Shown: piece after piece, positions 8,805-18,462 of the stretch | Position numbering within the stretch: position 1 is the first letter of the stretch | How the letters are laid out: every line of letters starts with the position of its first letter | DNA from: Bacillus sp. JCM 19034 | GTDB lineage: Bacteria; Bacillota; Bacilli; Bacillales; Bacillaceae_D | DNA: 64,000 nucleotides | Assembly: GCF_001310635.1 (NCBI RefSeq) | Contig: NZ_BAXR01000006.1 | Location: 62,001-126,000 of the forward strand | Reading direction: 5' to 3' | The notes under the pieces: generated by a model | The model's database searches: none | What the model was told of the DNA's origin: nothing | The model's input: the letters and a program-made list of their open reading frames with translations, nothing else | Made by a program: the position numbers and the translations under genes

Positions 8805-9200
8805 TTATTTCTTTCTAGCAATCTTAAACCCGTTATCAATGTGTTCGAAGCCAATCTTCGGATAATAGTCCATTGCCGAAGGGGCGGATAAAAGGATTAA
8901 TGCAACTTCTTCACTTAGTTGCTGTTTTAACTGTTCAATTAGTTCTTTGCCAATCCCATTGTTTTGGTATTCTTTGTCTACTGCTAAATCAGATAAATAG
9001 CAGCAATAACTATAATCTGTAAGTGCTCTAGCAATTCCAACAAGCTTTTTTTGATCCCAGGCCGTAATAAGCAAATTTGCGTTGTCGATCATCATTTGAA
9101 GTCTTGGTAGATCATGCACAGGTCGTTTAATCCCTGAAGAAGCAAATAATGTTGAAAGCTGCTCAGCAGTAATGGCTACATCTTTCTTATAGGTAATCAT
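8805..9200 (-). CDS. GNAT family N-acetyltransferase
   Basis: 131 residues. The acetyl-CoA-binding motif A reads 'LAVDKEYQNNGIGKELI' (about residues 72-88), with Q/N-x-x-G-I-G for pyrophosphate binding. 'SAMDYYPKIGFEHIDNG' gives the C-terminal motif B. GGAGGCGAT upstream is the ribosome binding site. Acceptor unknown. Convergent with the methyltransferase, with only 6 bp between stops. Confidence 0.85.
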   Translation of the reverse strand: MITYKKDVAITAEQLSTLFASSGIKRPVHDLPRLQMMIDNANLLITAWDQKKLVGIARALTDYSYCCYLSDLAVDKEYQNNGIGKELIEQLKQQLSEEVALILLSAPSAMDYYPKIGFEHIDNGFKIARKK

Positions 9201-9290
9201 CTTCGGATCGCCTCCAGCTTTTATTTTGTATTACGATATCATATGAAGAGTTGTTTGAAAATAGATTTTCTATTAAATTTGAGGTGATCT

Positions 9291-10253
9291 ATGAATAATC
9301 GGAGTAAGGATTTGTGTAATATAGCATTAAATTATTTGAATAAATGCTCTATTCAATGCGATTGTGTTACTGTAGGAGGGTCAGTTGGAAGAGGAGAAGC
9401 AGACAGTTATAGTGATATTGATTTAACCGTTTATACGGATCATCTACTTAATGAGCAGAAATATGATGAGTTTTATCAGGGAGAAATTGTACAGGTTGAC
9501 TTTCTTCCTACTAGTCAAAAGGCTGTTCGTAAAATGATTGTACAGTTCCCGTGGGAACATCGTTTTTTGTTTGAGCAAATTGTAATTAAGGACCATTTAC
9601 ATAATGATGAGCAGTTGTTGAAATGGGCGAAAGCTTATCTTCAGTCAAGAGAGGCCAAACGTAGAATGTGTCGGTCAGTTGAGAATGTAGTTAGAGAAAG
9701 ACAAACGTATGGAGTTGAAGCATTTGCTCGTGGTAGCAGCTATTCGGCGAATGTTGCATTAATGGGAGCTTGGTCGGAGGCTGGCTTTTTGTCTTTATTT
9801 GTAAAGGAAAATGAGCTTGCAACTGGTAAATTATTATCTCATGTTAAACACCATTCTAATTATTCGTTACTACTCGAAAATAGCCCATTTTCTAATGAAA
9901 TACCTGTGGGCGATTTGTTACTAATCGTCAATCATTTCCGACATTATTTAAAGGAAGAAGGCCACCTTTATCATGAATTGGATCGTATTCATGATTACAT
10001 ATGTGAGAGGAAGGTCAACCGATTAATGGAGTTGGACGAAACAGATCAAATACGGTGGATTTTATACGGTGAGGCTGTTAGCTTATACTTTGGAACTGCA
10101 AAAGGTAAGTCGTTGGATGAGTATGTTCTTAGTTTACCTAATGGATTGCGTCAGGATTTACGCCATGTAGGCTTTTCTCCTTTGAATGAAAAGCAAGTAA
10201 AAGGTTTGTTGGAGATGAGTGAGGTATTGCTAAGTAATGCTTTTATTGATTGA
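9291..10253 (+). CDS. Nucleotidyltransferase-domain protein
   Basis: 320 residues. The polymerase-beta fold motif 'GGSVGRGEADSYSDIDLTVY' (about residues 28-47) contains the GS-x-x-R-G and D-x-D metal-binding aspartates. The C-terminal two thirds are helical and unassigned, as in aminoglycoside-nucleotidyltransferase-like proteins. Members transfer nucleotides to small molecules, toxin partners or RNA; the acceptor here is unknown. GAGGTGAT ribosome binding site. It precedes a riboswitch-controlled NUDIX gene but probably has its own promoter. Confidence 0.75.
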   Translation: MNNRSKDLCNIALNYLNKCSIQCDCVTVGGSVGRGEADSYSDIDLTVYTDHLLNEQKYDEFYQGEIVQVDFLPTSQKAVRKMIVQFPWEHRFLFEQIVIKDHLHNDEQLLKWAKAYLQSREAKRRMCRSVENVVRERQTYGVEAFARGSSYSANVALMGAWSEAGFLSLFVKENELATGKLLSHVKHHSNYSLLLENSPFSNEIPVGDLLLIVNHFRHYLKEEGHLYHELDRIHDYICERKVNRLMELDETDQIRWILYGEAVSLYFGTAKGKSLDEYVLSLPNGLRQDLRHVGFSPLNEKQVKGLLEMSEVLLSNAFID

Positions 10254-10320
10254 AGAATAGAATAATATAGTTATTGCAAACGTTTTTTGCTTCACGTAAA
10301 CTTATAGAGAACTGGAAAAT

Positions 10321-10472
10321 TGTAGCTAGGGTTCCGCTAGTAGACATAGGTCTGTGACCGAGGGCTACATCTTTTACAATAAGTAAAAGGCACCTATTGA
10401 CATAAAAGGTCCGAGGGGAAAGGTTCAGTGTATTTACTATGCACTGATTTCTTTCTTACCGGATCTTTTTTT
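10321..10472 (+). promoter_or_regulatory. ykkC-class riboswitch, probable subtype 2c (nucleoside diphosphate)
   Basis: The leader has the class hallmarks in order: CTAGGGTTCCG (10325-10335), a short hairpin (AGAC/GTCT), GACCGAGGG (about 10356-10364), P1 closing TGTAGC (10321-10326) with GCTACA (10364-10369), a second hairpin (CTTTTAC/GTAAAAG, 10371-10389), then GCACC and the 3' core ATAAAAGGTCCGAGGGG (10403-10419). The same order occurs in ppGpp, PRPP and NDP members. Only subtype 2c is known for NUDIX genes, and a NUDIX gene follows, so NDP sensing (ADP/CDP and deoxy forms) is inferred. The 3' core GGTCCG is also one arm of the terminator, so ligand binding should prevent termination (ON switch). 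Confidence 0.75.
10408..10472 (+). terminator. Riboswitch-controlled intrinsic terminator
   Basis: Outer stem GGTCCG (10408-10413) with CGGATC (10460-10465), inner stem TCAGTG (10425-10430) with CACTGA (10442-10447), followed by TTTTTTT (10466-10472). The first arm overlaps the conserved aptamer core, giving mutually exclusive structures. Confidence 0.75.
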
Positions 10473-10499
10473 GTTGAATTAAAAAAGGAGGATCATGTT

Positions 10500-10939
10500 A
10501 TGAAGGCTATTGATGACGTACGACCTGGTGTTGCGGTTGTTATATTGGATGAGAAGAAGAGAGTTTTATTACAGAAGCGTGCAGATGTTGGATTGTGGGG
10601 GCTTCCTTCTGGCCATGTTGAAAAAGGAGAGACGGTGGCTGAAGCAGCGATCCGTGAGATGAAGGAAGAAGCAAATCTTGAGATTCGCATTGTAAAGCTG
10701 ATTGGTGTCTATTCAGAACCGGAGTCACAAGTGTTCGCTTATCCTAATGGAAAGGTCGTTCATTTTATTACGATATGTTTTTTGGCTGAAGTTGTGGGGG
10801 AGAGCTTTGTTGTCATTCTGATGAATCACTGGATATCACTTATTTTGAACAAGGAGACTTACCAGAGAACTTGCTTAAGATGCACCCTAGGTGGTTAAAG
10901 GATGCATTGACTGATAGAGATTTAGCATTTATCCGTTGA
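10500..10939 (+). CDS. NUDIX hydrolase (frameshifted near C-terminus)
   Basis: About 146 residues after repair. The NUDIX box runs from 'GHVEKGETVAEAAIREMKEE' (about residues 37-56) with the full G-x5-E-x7-R-E-U-x-E-E pattern, so the Mg-dependent diphosphate hydrolase site is intact. The frame breaks near 10805; the restored end reads 'HSDESLDITYFEQGDLP' to 'DRDLAFIR', stop at 10939. The ATG at 10500 is placed 8 nt after AAGGAGG, whereas a GTG at 10428 lies inside the terminator and is rejected. Substrate probably a nucleoside diphosphate derivative, inferred from the riboswitch context. Confidence 0.82.
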
Positions 10940-11023
10940 ATTGGTGGTAACAGCTCAGTATCTGAAATGACCATTTCAAGGCTTTGGATTGTCATACTGG
11001 CGATTGTAACATTGACATGGTTT

Positions 11024-11046
11024 AGGGGTGTCATGTAGACACCCCT
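11024..11046. terminator. Stem-loop between NUDIX and paaX-like genes
   Basis: 9-bp perfect stem (11024-11032 with 11038-11046) around a 5-nt loop. It sits between convergent genes and overlaps the last bases of the minus-strand gene. There is no strong T-tract on either strand, so termination is likely modest. Confidence 0.55.
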
Positions 11047-11865
11047 ATGTAGACGTATTGATTATGTAAGGATAATATGGAGAATTCTTTGGGATCGATT
11101 CAATAAGTAAATTACGATAAGAGTCAATGGAATGAAGCACCTGTGTTCCGATCCACCTTCCTGGTAGGAATTCAGGAGGAAGCATAGGGTCTAATTCAAT
11201 GAGTTCGTCTCTCATTTCAGTTAGCTGTAAATAAAGAGTGAAAAATGTTAAATGCTCATTTTTCGAAGATTGAAGCATATCCCATTTTGGTTGAAACTCT
11301 TCATCTACCCATTTTTGTTTTTCTTTATATACTTGTTCTATATGGTCAAGGCTCCAAATTTTGTCTGCTTGATTAGTACCAGAGCCCCCTTCTGTGCTAA
11401 TCGGATTAAAATGAAACGTATCGCTTGATAGGATTGTGACATAGGTTTCGATTTCGAGCGAATCAATAATCGTTAGTACACGAGCTGTAAGATCCCACGG
11501 ATAAATATAAACCCCTTTATAGAGCTGGCCAAATCCAAGCTGTGTTATTTTTTTCGAAATATATCCCGTTTTTTTCGAATTGCTTCTGGTATTTCAATAA
11601 AAACTAAATACCATCTTTGATTCCACTGCTTTTCGTAGAAATTTTCTTTACTTGCAAGGAATTCGTATGCTTCAATTCCATGTTCAGTTAAAGAATAATA
11701 TCCCCTTTTTGGTGTAGTTACAAATGCTTGCTTCTTTAATTTAGAAAAGGTATTTCGTATTGATTGTGGGGTGTATTTCATTGCTTCTAATATTAAAATC
11801 ATTTCTTTTGATGACACTTCTTTCTTCTTAGAAAGTAAACGTATTACTTGTTTTTCAACGGACAC
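11045..11865 (-). CDS. paaX: PaaX family transcriptional regulator (frameshifted)
   Basis: About 274 residues after repair. The N-terminal winged helix ('ILILEAMKYTPQSIRNTFSK', 'FVTTPKRGYYSLTEHGIEAY') and the central 'RWYLVFIEIPEAIRKKRD' match PaaX. The frame breaks at a T7 run near 11550 (probably T8), restoring 'FRKKITQLGFGQLYKGVYI' and then 'YPWDLTARVLTIIDSLEIET'. The C-terminal domain ends near 'LPGRWIGTQVLHSIDSYRN', typical of the family. GTG 11865 is preferred to GTG 11874 on RBS spacing. PaaX proteins repress aromatic or phenylacetyl-CoA catabolism; here the divergent target is a pdhA-like gene, so the effector may differ. Confidence 0.75.
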
Positions 11866-11924
11866 ACTTTTCACCTCTTATCTCAAATAATAACGAAATT
11901 TGCCTATTAATCAAGTGCGTATAA

Positions 11925-11953
11925 TTGACAACTGCTCATTTAGTTTATAATAT
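11925..11953 (+). promoter_or_regulatory. Sigma-A-type promoter of the pdhA-like gene
   Basis: TTGACA (11925-11930), 17-bp spacer, TAATAT (11948-11953). An AATCAA/TTGATT pair (about 11909-11914 and 11975-11980) flanks it and might be part of an operator for the divergent PaaX-like regulator; that second point is speculative. Confidence 0.65.
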
Positions 11954-12000
11954 ATATTTAAACGAACGTAATATTATTGATTATAAGAGGTGTTAAGAGT

Positions 12001-13067
<1,067 letters not shown>

Positions 13068-13127
13068 GATTGTTTATAGCTGTAAAAATAGTAAACTAGT
13101 AACATGGCGACTATAAGGAGGGATGTA

Positions 13128-13798
13128 ATGATTTTTTTGATATTGATGGAACGCTATTAGATCATGACCGAGCGGAGAAATTGGCTGCACTTGACTTTTA
13201 CGACCAATATATACAGGATATAAAATTAACTGAAGATCAATTTATCTTACGTTGGCAAAAACTCTCAGAGTATTTCTATAATCAATATCTCACAAAGAAA
13301 CTATCCTTCCAAGAACAACGACAAATGAGAGTAAAAGCAGTAGTAGGAAAGCCATTAAGTGATCAAAAGGCGGATGAGATATTTGCCGTATATACTCAAG
13401 GTTACAAGCAGAATTGGCGTGCGTTTGATGATGTTAATGATTGCTTGCAACAATTACGAGCAAGAGGTTATGCTCTCGGTGTGATTAGCAATGGTGATTT
13501 AACACAGCAAAAAGAGAAGCTAAGCCGAATTGGATTGGAGTGCTACTTTGACTATGTTGTAACCTCTAGCGATGTAGGTGCCGCGAAACCAGAAAAGGAC
13601 ATTTTTTTAAAAGCGTGCCAAAGGGCTGACGTATCGGTCAAAAACAGTTATTACGTCGGAGATCGGCTAGACGTTGATGCTATTGCTAGTCAAAGGGTTG
13701 GAATGAACGGCATATGGTTGAATCGTAAAGGGATGATGCAAGAAGCCAATGTTCCGGTGATACGAACGTTAGAAGAGCTAATTCCGATTGTATGTTAA
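13128..13798 (+). CDS. HAD family hydrolase, YfnB/YjjG-like (frameshifted at start)
   Basis: About 224 residues after repair. The ATG at 13128 follows AAGGAGGG by 5 nt. A T7 run at 13132-13138 (expected T8) breaks the frame, restoring 'MIFFDIDGTLLDHDRAEK' with the nucleophile aspartate in DxDGT. Motif II is 'LGVISNGD', motif III 'SDVGAAKPEKDIF' and motif IV 'YYVGDRLDVDA'. The helical cap makes it a phosphatase of nucleotides or sugar phosphates (YjjG-like), which is inference. It follows pdhA with 60 bp between and could be co-transcribed. Confidence 0.83.
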
Positions 13799-13905
13799 TG
13801 AATTGGTACATTGCAAATAATTATATGATTCTCGATTTCCTTCAAAATTATTTCACAAAAGCGTGTTAGGCTATGGACATAAACGGTAATCTTTAGGAGG
13901 ATAAG

Positions 13906-14865
13906 ATGAAGTGTTTCGTAATCATTTTCTCTTTATGTGTTTTCCTTTTATTAGGTTGTCACGTAGAGCGGATAGAAGTGCCAGAAAGTAACTCTTCTTA
14001 TTTATTAGTCGCTCATGTGAAGGAAGAGATGCTATCTTTTATTGATATACATACAAATGAGCTGTATATAGAGGGAACTAGTCCTGTTTCGATTACAGAT
14101 TTAGCCTATGTTGGAAATGGGAAGGTGCTATTGACAAGTGAGAGTGAGGCATCTGTCATGGAATTGGATTTACAGGAAGGGACCTTGTCTCCTTTTATTG
14201 AGCTTAATCAAGGGTTAACGGCTCTACTTTATGATAAGCAGGATTGGTTTTATGTAGCCGATACAATTAATCATACTATTCATCGTGTATCAATTTCAGA
14301 TCAAAAAGTTATAGGAGATATTGACATCGGAGCTTATCCAGTTGATTTAGAACATGGAGTGAATGAGCTGTTTGTACTAAGCGGTGATGAGCATAAAGTT
14401 ACGGTAGTTGATAAGGAATTACAACAATCATTAATGACATTTTCAGTTGTTGAACGACCAGCAGGAATGTATTTTGATGGCGAGCGTCTTTGGGTTGGAG
14501 GTCATGGACCTTACGGTGATTTGAATCAAATGATTTATGCCTACGATCCAGAGAGCGGTGAGTTACTGGAAACGTTGGAGGTGGGTTTAATGCCGATTGC
14601 TTTCTATGCGGATGAAACATCTCCAAACCTATATGTGCTCTGTCATGGGGAACATGCTATTTATCAAATTGATCAAATAGCAAATGAAGTTGTCGATGTC
14701 CTGCCGGTTGGCCAAAACCCAAATCAAGTAATTGGTAATAAGGAGCACTTATACGTGTCAAATCTGGATGGGGATTCGATCACTGTTATTGAGCGGGATT
14801 CTTTTGAAGTGGTTGCTGAGTTACCAGTTGCAGCGGGTCCGTATGCAATGGTGTTGGGGGAGTAA
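13906..14865 (+). CDS. Lipoprotein with YVTN-type beta-propeller
   Basis: 319 residues. Signal peptide with lipobox 'FLLLGC' gives a lipid-anchored cysteine near residue 18. The rest is a repeated pattern of about 40 residues ending in phrases such as 'YVADTINHTIHRVSISDQKV', 'PNLYVLCHGEHAIYQID' and 'HLYVSNLDGDSITVI', as in YncE/YVTN seven-bladed propellers. It would sit on the outer face of the membrane. Only 3 bp separate it from the response regulator gene, so it is probably part of the signalling operon, perhaps as an accessory sensor or output. Confidence 0.8.
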   Translation: MKCFVIIFSLCVFLLLGCHVERIEVPESNSSYLLVAHVKEEMLSFIDIHTNELYIEGTSPVSITDLAYVGNGKVLLTSESEASVMELDLQEGTLSPFIELNQGLTALLYDKQDWFYVADTINHTIHRVSISDQKVIGDIDIGAYPVDLEHGVNELFVLSGDEHKVTVVDKELQQSLMTFSVVERPAGMYFDGERLWVGGHGPYGDLNQMIYAYDPESGELLETLEVGLMPIAFYADETSPNLYVLCHGEHAIYQIDQIANEVVDVLPVGQNPNQVIGNKEHLYVSNLDGDSITVIERDSFEVVAELPVAAGPYAMVLGE

Positions 14866-14868
14866 ATA

Positions 14869-15555
14869 ATGAATGAGCTTTCGTATGTGTTAGTTGTTGA
14901 TGATGAAGTAGAGTTGCTACATCTCGTAAAAATGTATTTGCACAAGGAGTCGTATCGAGTGTTAACAGCAACGAGTGGACGTGAGGCGATAGAGCTCATG
15001 CACCAATACGCGATTGAATTTGTCATATTAGATATCATGATGGAGGATATGGACGGTTTTACTGCTTGTGAGCAGATTCGATCATTTTCAAAAGTGCCAA
15101 TTTTAATGCTAACGGCTAGGAGCAGTGAAGAAGATAAGGTGAAAGGATTGAAAATAGGTGCTGATGATTATATGGTCAAACCGTTCAGTCCACGTGAACT
15201 AATCGCAAGAATGGAAGCCGTAATGCGCAGAACACAGCCAGAAAAAGCAGAGGGAAATAAAATCCATGTAGGTGAGCTTGAAATAGATTTGAATGGTCGG
15301 CTGTTATTTATAGAGCATGAATTAATTCGCTTAACTAGAAAAGAATATGATTTGCTTATATTCTTAGTCAACCATCAAGGTCAAGTGTTTACAAGAGAGC
15401 ACCTCCATGATCAGATTTGGGGGATGGATGCTAAAATGGGCACGTTGCGAACGGTTGATACGCATATTAAAACGTTACGTATTAAGTTGAAATCAGCAGG
15501 AAAGATGATTCAAACGGTTTGGGGCGTTGGCTATAAATTTGAGGAAAAGTCATGA
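14869..15555 (+). CDS. OmpR/PhoB family response regulator
   Basis: 228 residues. Receiver domain with acidic pocket 'VLVVDDE' (residues 6-12), phosphoacceptor in 'FVILDIMMEDMDG' (about residue 53) and lysine in 'DYMVKPFSP'. The C-terminal winged helix ('RLTRKEYDLLIFLVNHQGQV', 'RTVDTHIKTLRIKL') binds DNA. Its stop overlaps the kinase start by 4 bp. It works with the downstream sensor kinase; target genes not visible beyond the operon. Confidence 0.92.
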   Translation: MNELSYVLVVDDEVELLHLVKMYLHKESYRVLTATSGREAIELMHQYAIEFVILDIMMEDMDGFTACEQIRSFSKVPILMLTARSSEEDKVKGLKIGADDYMVKPFSPRELIARMEAVMRRTQPEKAEGNKIHVGELEIDLNGRLLFIEHELIRLTRKEYDLLIFLVNHQGQVFTREHLHDQIWGMDAKMGTLRTVDTHIKTLRIKLKSAGKMIQTVWGVGYKFEEKS

Positions 15556-16934
15556 GAATGCAATCAATAAAAAAGAAAGTATGGCTTGCTGTTATAAGTA
15601 TTTTAGTAGTCGTCATTGCAGCTGCCATTTGGCTTATTTCCTTTTTATATGATGAGCTTTATATTGAGAAGCAAATTGAATTGCTTATGAATGAAGGCCA
15701 GTATTTGGCTCATTATTATAATCAGCACGGGGTACATGAGGCTTTTTTTGAACGACTAAAATGGTCGGAGGAAAATAGTGGATCGGATGTAACGTTTTCA
15801 GATGATCCGATGCAATTAGGGAGTGGATCGCCTTTTGAACCGTTTTCACAAGAGAATTTGATTACATTTGAGGAGAGGCAGCTATTGCTTGATGGGGAGA
15901 CGGTTGTGATGATTCGTTCGCATCCTCATTTTGCTCAAGATATTCTAGGTGTAGCATTCCCGTTATTTGAGGATGAACATTTATCGGGCTCGATTTTACT
16001 ATCTTTGCCATTGGCGGAAGTATACGAACCATTTGTTCATATACGAGCAATTTTAATCCTATCTGTCTTGAGTGTTGTCGTGGTTATAATAATTATTGCA
16101 AGAAAAATCATTCAGCATACCGTTGACCCAATAAGTGAAATGAAACGAATTTCAATGCGAATGGCTGAGGGAGATTTTTCTGAGCGGATTAAGGTGAAAC
16201 GAAATGACGAGCTTGGTCAGTTAGCCGATTCGTTTAATCGTTTATCTATGGCTTTAGAAAAGGTTGAGGATAATCGAAGAGCTTTTCTTGCAAATGTCTC
16301 ACATGAGCTTCGTACGCCGCTAAGCTATATGAAAGGATATGCAGAAGCGATGGAAGAAGGCGTGATTGAGAGTAAGAAAGGACTAAGCATGATTCGAAGC
16401 GAATCACAGCGATTAGAGCGTCTCGTCAATGATTTACTCGACCTTGCACAGCTTGAAGGTGAATCGTATCCATTGCAATGTGAACCGATTGCCTTTGCCC
16501 AACTGATTTATGATGTAACGGAATCACTTGATCTTCCAATCTCAAATAAGCAATTGAAGCTTGTGACAGAGCTCGATGAAAGCAGCATTATTGAGGCAGA
16601 CCGTGATCGCATTGAACAGGTGATTCGCAACGTATTAGATAATGCTATTCGTTATACACCAAAAAAAAAGCAGATATTGTTAAAGCTAAAGGTTGAAGGA
16701 GAATGGAGTGTACTGACTATTACTGATGAAGGGATTGGTATACCAAAGGAGCATTTGCAGGCAGTGACGGAACGCTTTTATCGTGTTCATCAAGCACGCT
16801 CACGGATAAACGGAGGATCTGGACTAGGACTGGCCATTGTATCGGAAATTGTGAAGAAGCATGGTGGTAAATTCGAACTGCTTTCAGAAAAGGGGAAAGG
16901 GACTAGTGTTATGATAATGCTCAGAAATTTATAA
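15552..16934 (+). CDS. Membrane sensor histidine kinase
   Basis: 460 residues. TM1 at about 10-32 and TM2 at about 160-182 enclose an extracellular domain of ~125 residues, followed by HAMP, HisKA with 'VSHELRTPLSYMKGYAEA' (H near residue 250), N box 'IRNVLDNAIRYTP', G1 'DEGIGIP' and G2 'GGSGLGLAIVSE'. A complete class I kinase. The signal is unknown; the propeller lipoprotein encoded just upstream is an attractive extracellular partner. Confidence 0.92.
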   Translation: MRMQSIKKKVWLAVISILVVVIAAAIWLISFLYDELYIEKQIELLMNEGQYLAHYYNQHGVHEAFFERLKWSEENSGSDVTFSDDPMQLGSGSPFEPFSQENLITFEERQLLLDGETVVMIRSHPHFAQDILGVAFPLFEDEHLSGSILLSLPLAEVYEPFVHIRAILILSVLSVVVVIIIIARKIIQHTVDPISEMKRISMRMAEGDFSERIKVKRNDELGQLADSFNRLSMALEKVEDNRRAFLANVSHELRTPLSYMKGYAEAMEEGVIESKKGLSMIRSESQRLERLVNDLLDLAQLEGESYPLQCEPIAFAQLIYDVTESLDLPISNKQLKLVTELDESSIIEADRDRIEQVIRNVLDNAIRYTPKKKQILLKLKVEGEWSVLTITDEGIGIPKEHLQAVTERFYRVHQARSRINGGSGLGLAIVSEIVKKHGGKFELLSEKGKGTSVMIMLRNL

Positions 16935-16942
16935 TGGTAGAA

Positions 16943-16976
16943 AAGAGGGGAGAACGATCAGCCTCCCCTTATGTTG
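16943..16976 (+). terminator. Stem-loop after the two-component operon
   Basis: A 7-bp GC-rich stem, AGGGGAG (16946-16952) with CTCCCCT (16963-16969), ends the signalling operon. The T-tract is weak (TATGTTGTTT). Confidence 0.55.
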
Positions 16977-16991
16977 TTTAGCTAGGCACGA

Positions 16992-17138
16992 TCATTTTTT
17001 TTGATTTTGACTTTTGATTTCCCCTAAAAGACTAATGATCAAGTAATTTTGTTCAATAATTTTGTTGTTTTGTTCTTTTAATCTAGAGTAAGCCCAAATG
17101 AAAACGATTAATGATACGAACAAGAGAATAAAAAACAT
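16992..17138 (-). CDS. Small single-span membrane protein (48 aa)
   Basis: An intact 48-codon frame starts with ATG preceded by AGGAGGACTCT, an ideal ribosome binding site. Residues 1-18 are strongly hydrophobic ('MFFILLFVSLIVFIWAY'), followed by a charged coiled-coil-like tail rich in N, K, Q and E ('RLKEQNNKIIEQ'). N-terminal anchor with cytoplasmic tail is likely. No family recognised. Convergent with the kinase operon. Confidence 0.6.
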   Translation of the reverse strand: MFFILLFVSLIVFIWAYSRLKEQNNKIIEQNYLIISLLGEIKSQNQKK

Positions 17139-17249
17139 AGAGTCCTCCTACAATTGATGCTAAGTTTATTATATCATTTAATTTCATAGTATTATAGTAG
17201 GATCGTATTTCATTAAGAGCAAAAATAAGATCACAGCTCATTTACAAAG

Positions 17250-17824
17250 TCATTTCAATTCATTGTAAGTCTTAATCGATGGTGGTTCATATGTATAAAG
17301 TTTATCAATTAACGTTTTTGGATCTGATGCTAATATTGCAAGAGTCCTGTATTTTTCCTGAAGAAATTGTTGTTCTACCATGTGGTCAAGTAGGTTAATA
17401 AGAAGATTATAGTATCCGTTTATATTGAGAAGCCCACAAGGTTTATAGTGGATGCCAATTTGCGACCATGTTAAAATTTCAAAATATTCCTCTAACGTCC
17501 CTGTACCACCTGGTAAAGTGATGAAACCATCAGCTAATTCTGCCATTTTAGCTTTTCTTTCATGCATTGTACCTACTATATGTAATTCAGATAAATGTTG
17601 ATGAGAAATTTCTCTTTCCTCAAGAAGTTTAGGGATAACACCTATTACTTCCCCTCCTTCTTTTAATACAGTATCAGCCAATGCCCCATGATCCCAACAC
17701 TTGCCCCTCCGTAAACTAGCGTAATCTTTCGTTTGACTAATTCTTGCCCTAATTGAATTGCACCTTCTTTATAGACAGCTGATGCTCCAATACTTGACCC
17801 ACAAAAAACAGCTATGCGTTTCAA
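17250..17824 (-). CDS. LOG family protein, YvdD-type (frameshifted)
   Basis: About 191 residues after repair. TTG start at 17824, preceded by GGAGGGG. '[10 protein letters not shown]', '[19 protein letters not shown]' and the signature '[16 protein letters not shown]' (containing PGGxGTxxE) identify a lysine-decarboxylase-like nucleoside-5'-monophosphate phosphoribohydrolase. The frame breaks near 17686, where GGGG is expected to be GGGGG. Family members cleave NMPs to base and ribose 5-phosphate, including cytokinin-type substrates. Confidence 0.85.
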
Positions 17825-18288
17825 TTGAACCCCTCCAATCAATTGCTGTTAGTAACCATTATAACGTATTTTTATTAGAAAAAGACGAAGAGTTATTCTG
17901 TAATTCTGAAAGTCTAGACATGTATAATGAGAACACTTTGATTACAGATTAAATTAGTTTAAAGTTTGAAATACTGCAAAATATTTGTTAGAAAAGTATA
18001 TAATTAAATTTAAATATATTTGATAAATTTCATCTATATTTCACAATCATTATTTACTCTATCAAAGAGAAGCAGTTAGAAATTCTCAAGAAGGAGCCTC
18101 TAAGAGGGAATGCTAGGAAAATTGACAAAAATTAAGCAACATAAATTGCTTGCTTTAATTCGAACAGATGGGTATGGGCATAATTCAAAAGGATCGTCTT
18201 GACTACAGGTCTATTTAATCATATTCTAGGTTAATCAATATGGTAGAAAAGTTAGCCTACTGGAATGTAAGGTGCTCCACCAAGCTAA
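17825..18288. other. Intergenic region without supported genes
   Basis: 464 bp of AT-rich sequence. I see a 31-codon frame from an ATG at about 18110 ('LTKIKQHKLLALIRTDGYG') with a weak GAGGG upstream, but no family signal. No tRNA, repeat or riboswitch found. It has the look of a decayed gene region. Confidence 0.5.
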
Positions 18289-18462
18289 ATACTAGAGACA
18301 GGCAGAGCTTATCTTTTTATTAAGCTAGCTTTTGGTATAGTATTGCCATTGGTAGGTTTATCAATTATACGTATGTATGTTGTTGATCGATTTAATTTAT
18401 ACTTTACAAATTTTAAAGACTTGGTATTCGATATAGAGAGAAGAAGGATGTTAGTGAAATGA
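18289..18462 (+). pseudogene. 57-codon open frame, possible C-terminal remnant of a membrane protein
   Basis: A frame without a start codon reads 'GRAYLFIKLAFGIVLPLVG' followed by a basic/aromatic tail ending 'FDIERRRMLVK'. The composition is protein-like (one hydrophobic span, then amphipathic). Its stop overlaps the ATG of the following lipoprotein gene by 4 bp (ATGA), an arrangement typical of real coupled genes. Family not recognised; could be a truncated upstream partner of the lipoprotein. Confidence 0.3.

Noticed and set aside
10275..10292. GCAAACGTTTTTTGC as a cre site or terminator after the nucleotidyltransferase gene
   Set aside because: It lacks key cre positions and the stem is too short and AT-rich for a convincing terminator.
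10321..10472. Reading the NUDIX leader as a guanidine-I or PRPP riboswitch
   Set aside because: The core is shared, but guanidine-I RNAs precede SMR exporters or urea carboxylase genes and PRPP RNAs precede purine genes. The NUDIX context favours the NDP subtype. Left open for experimental test.
17758..17952. 64-codon plus-strand ORF
   Set aside because: It lies mostly antisense to the start of the LOG-family gene, has no ribosome binding site and no protein-like composition.
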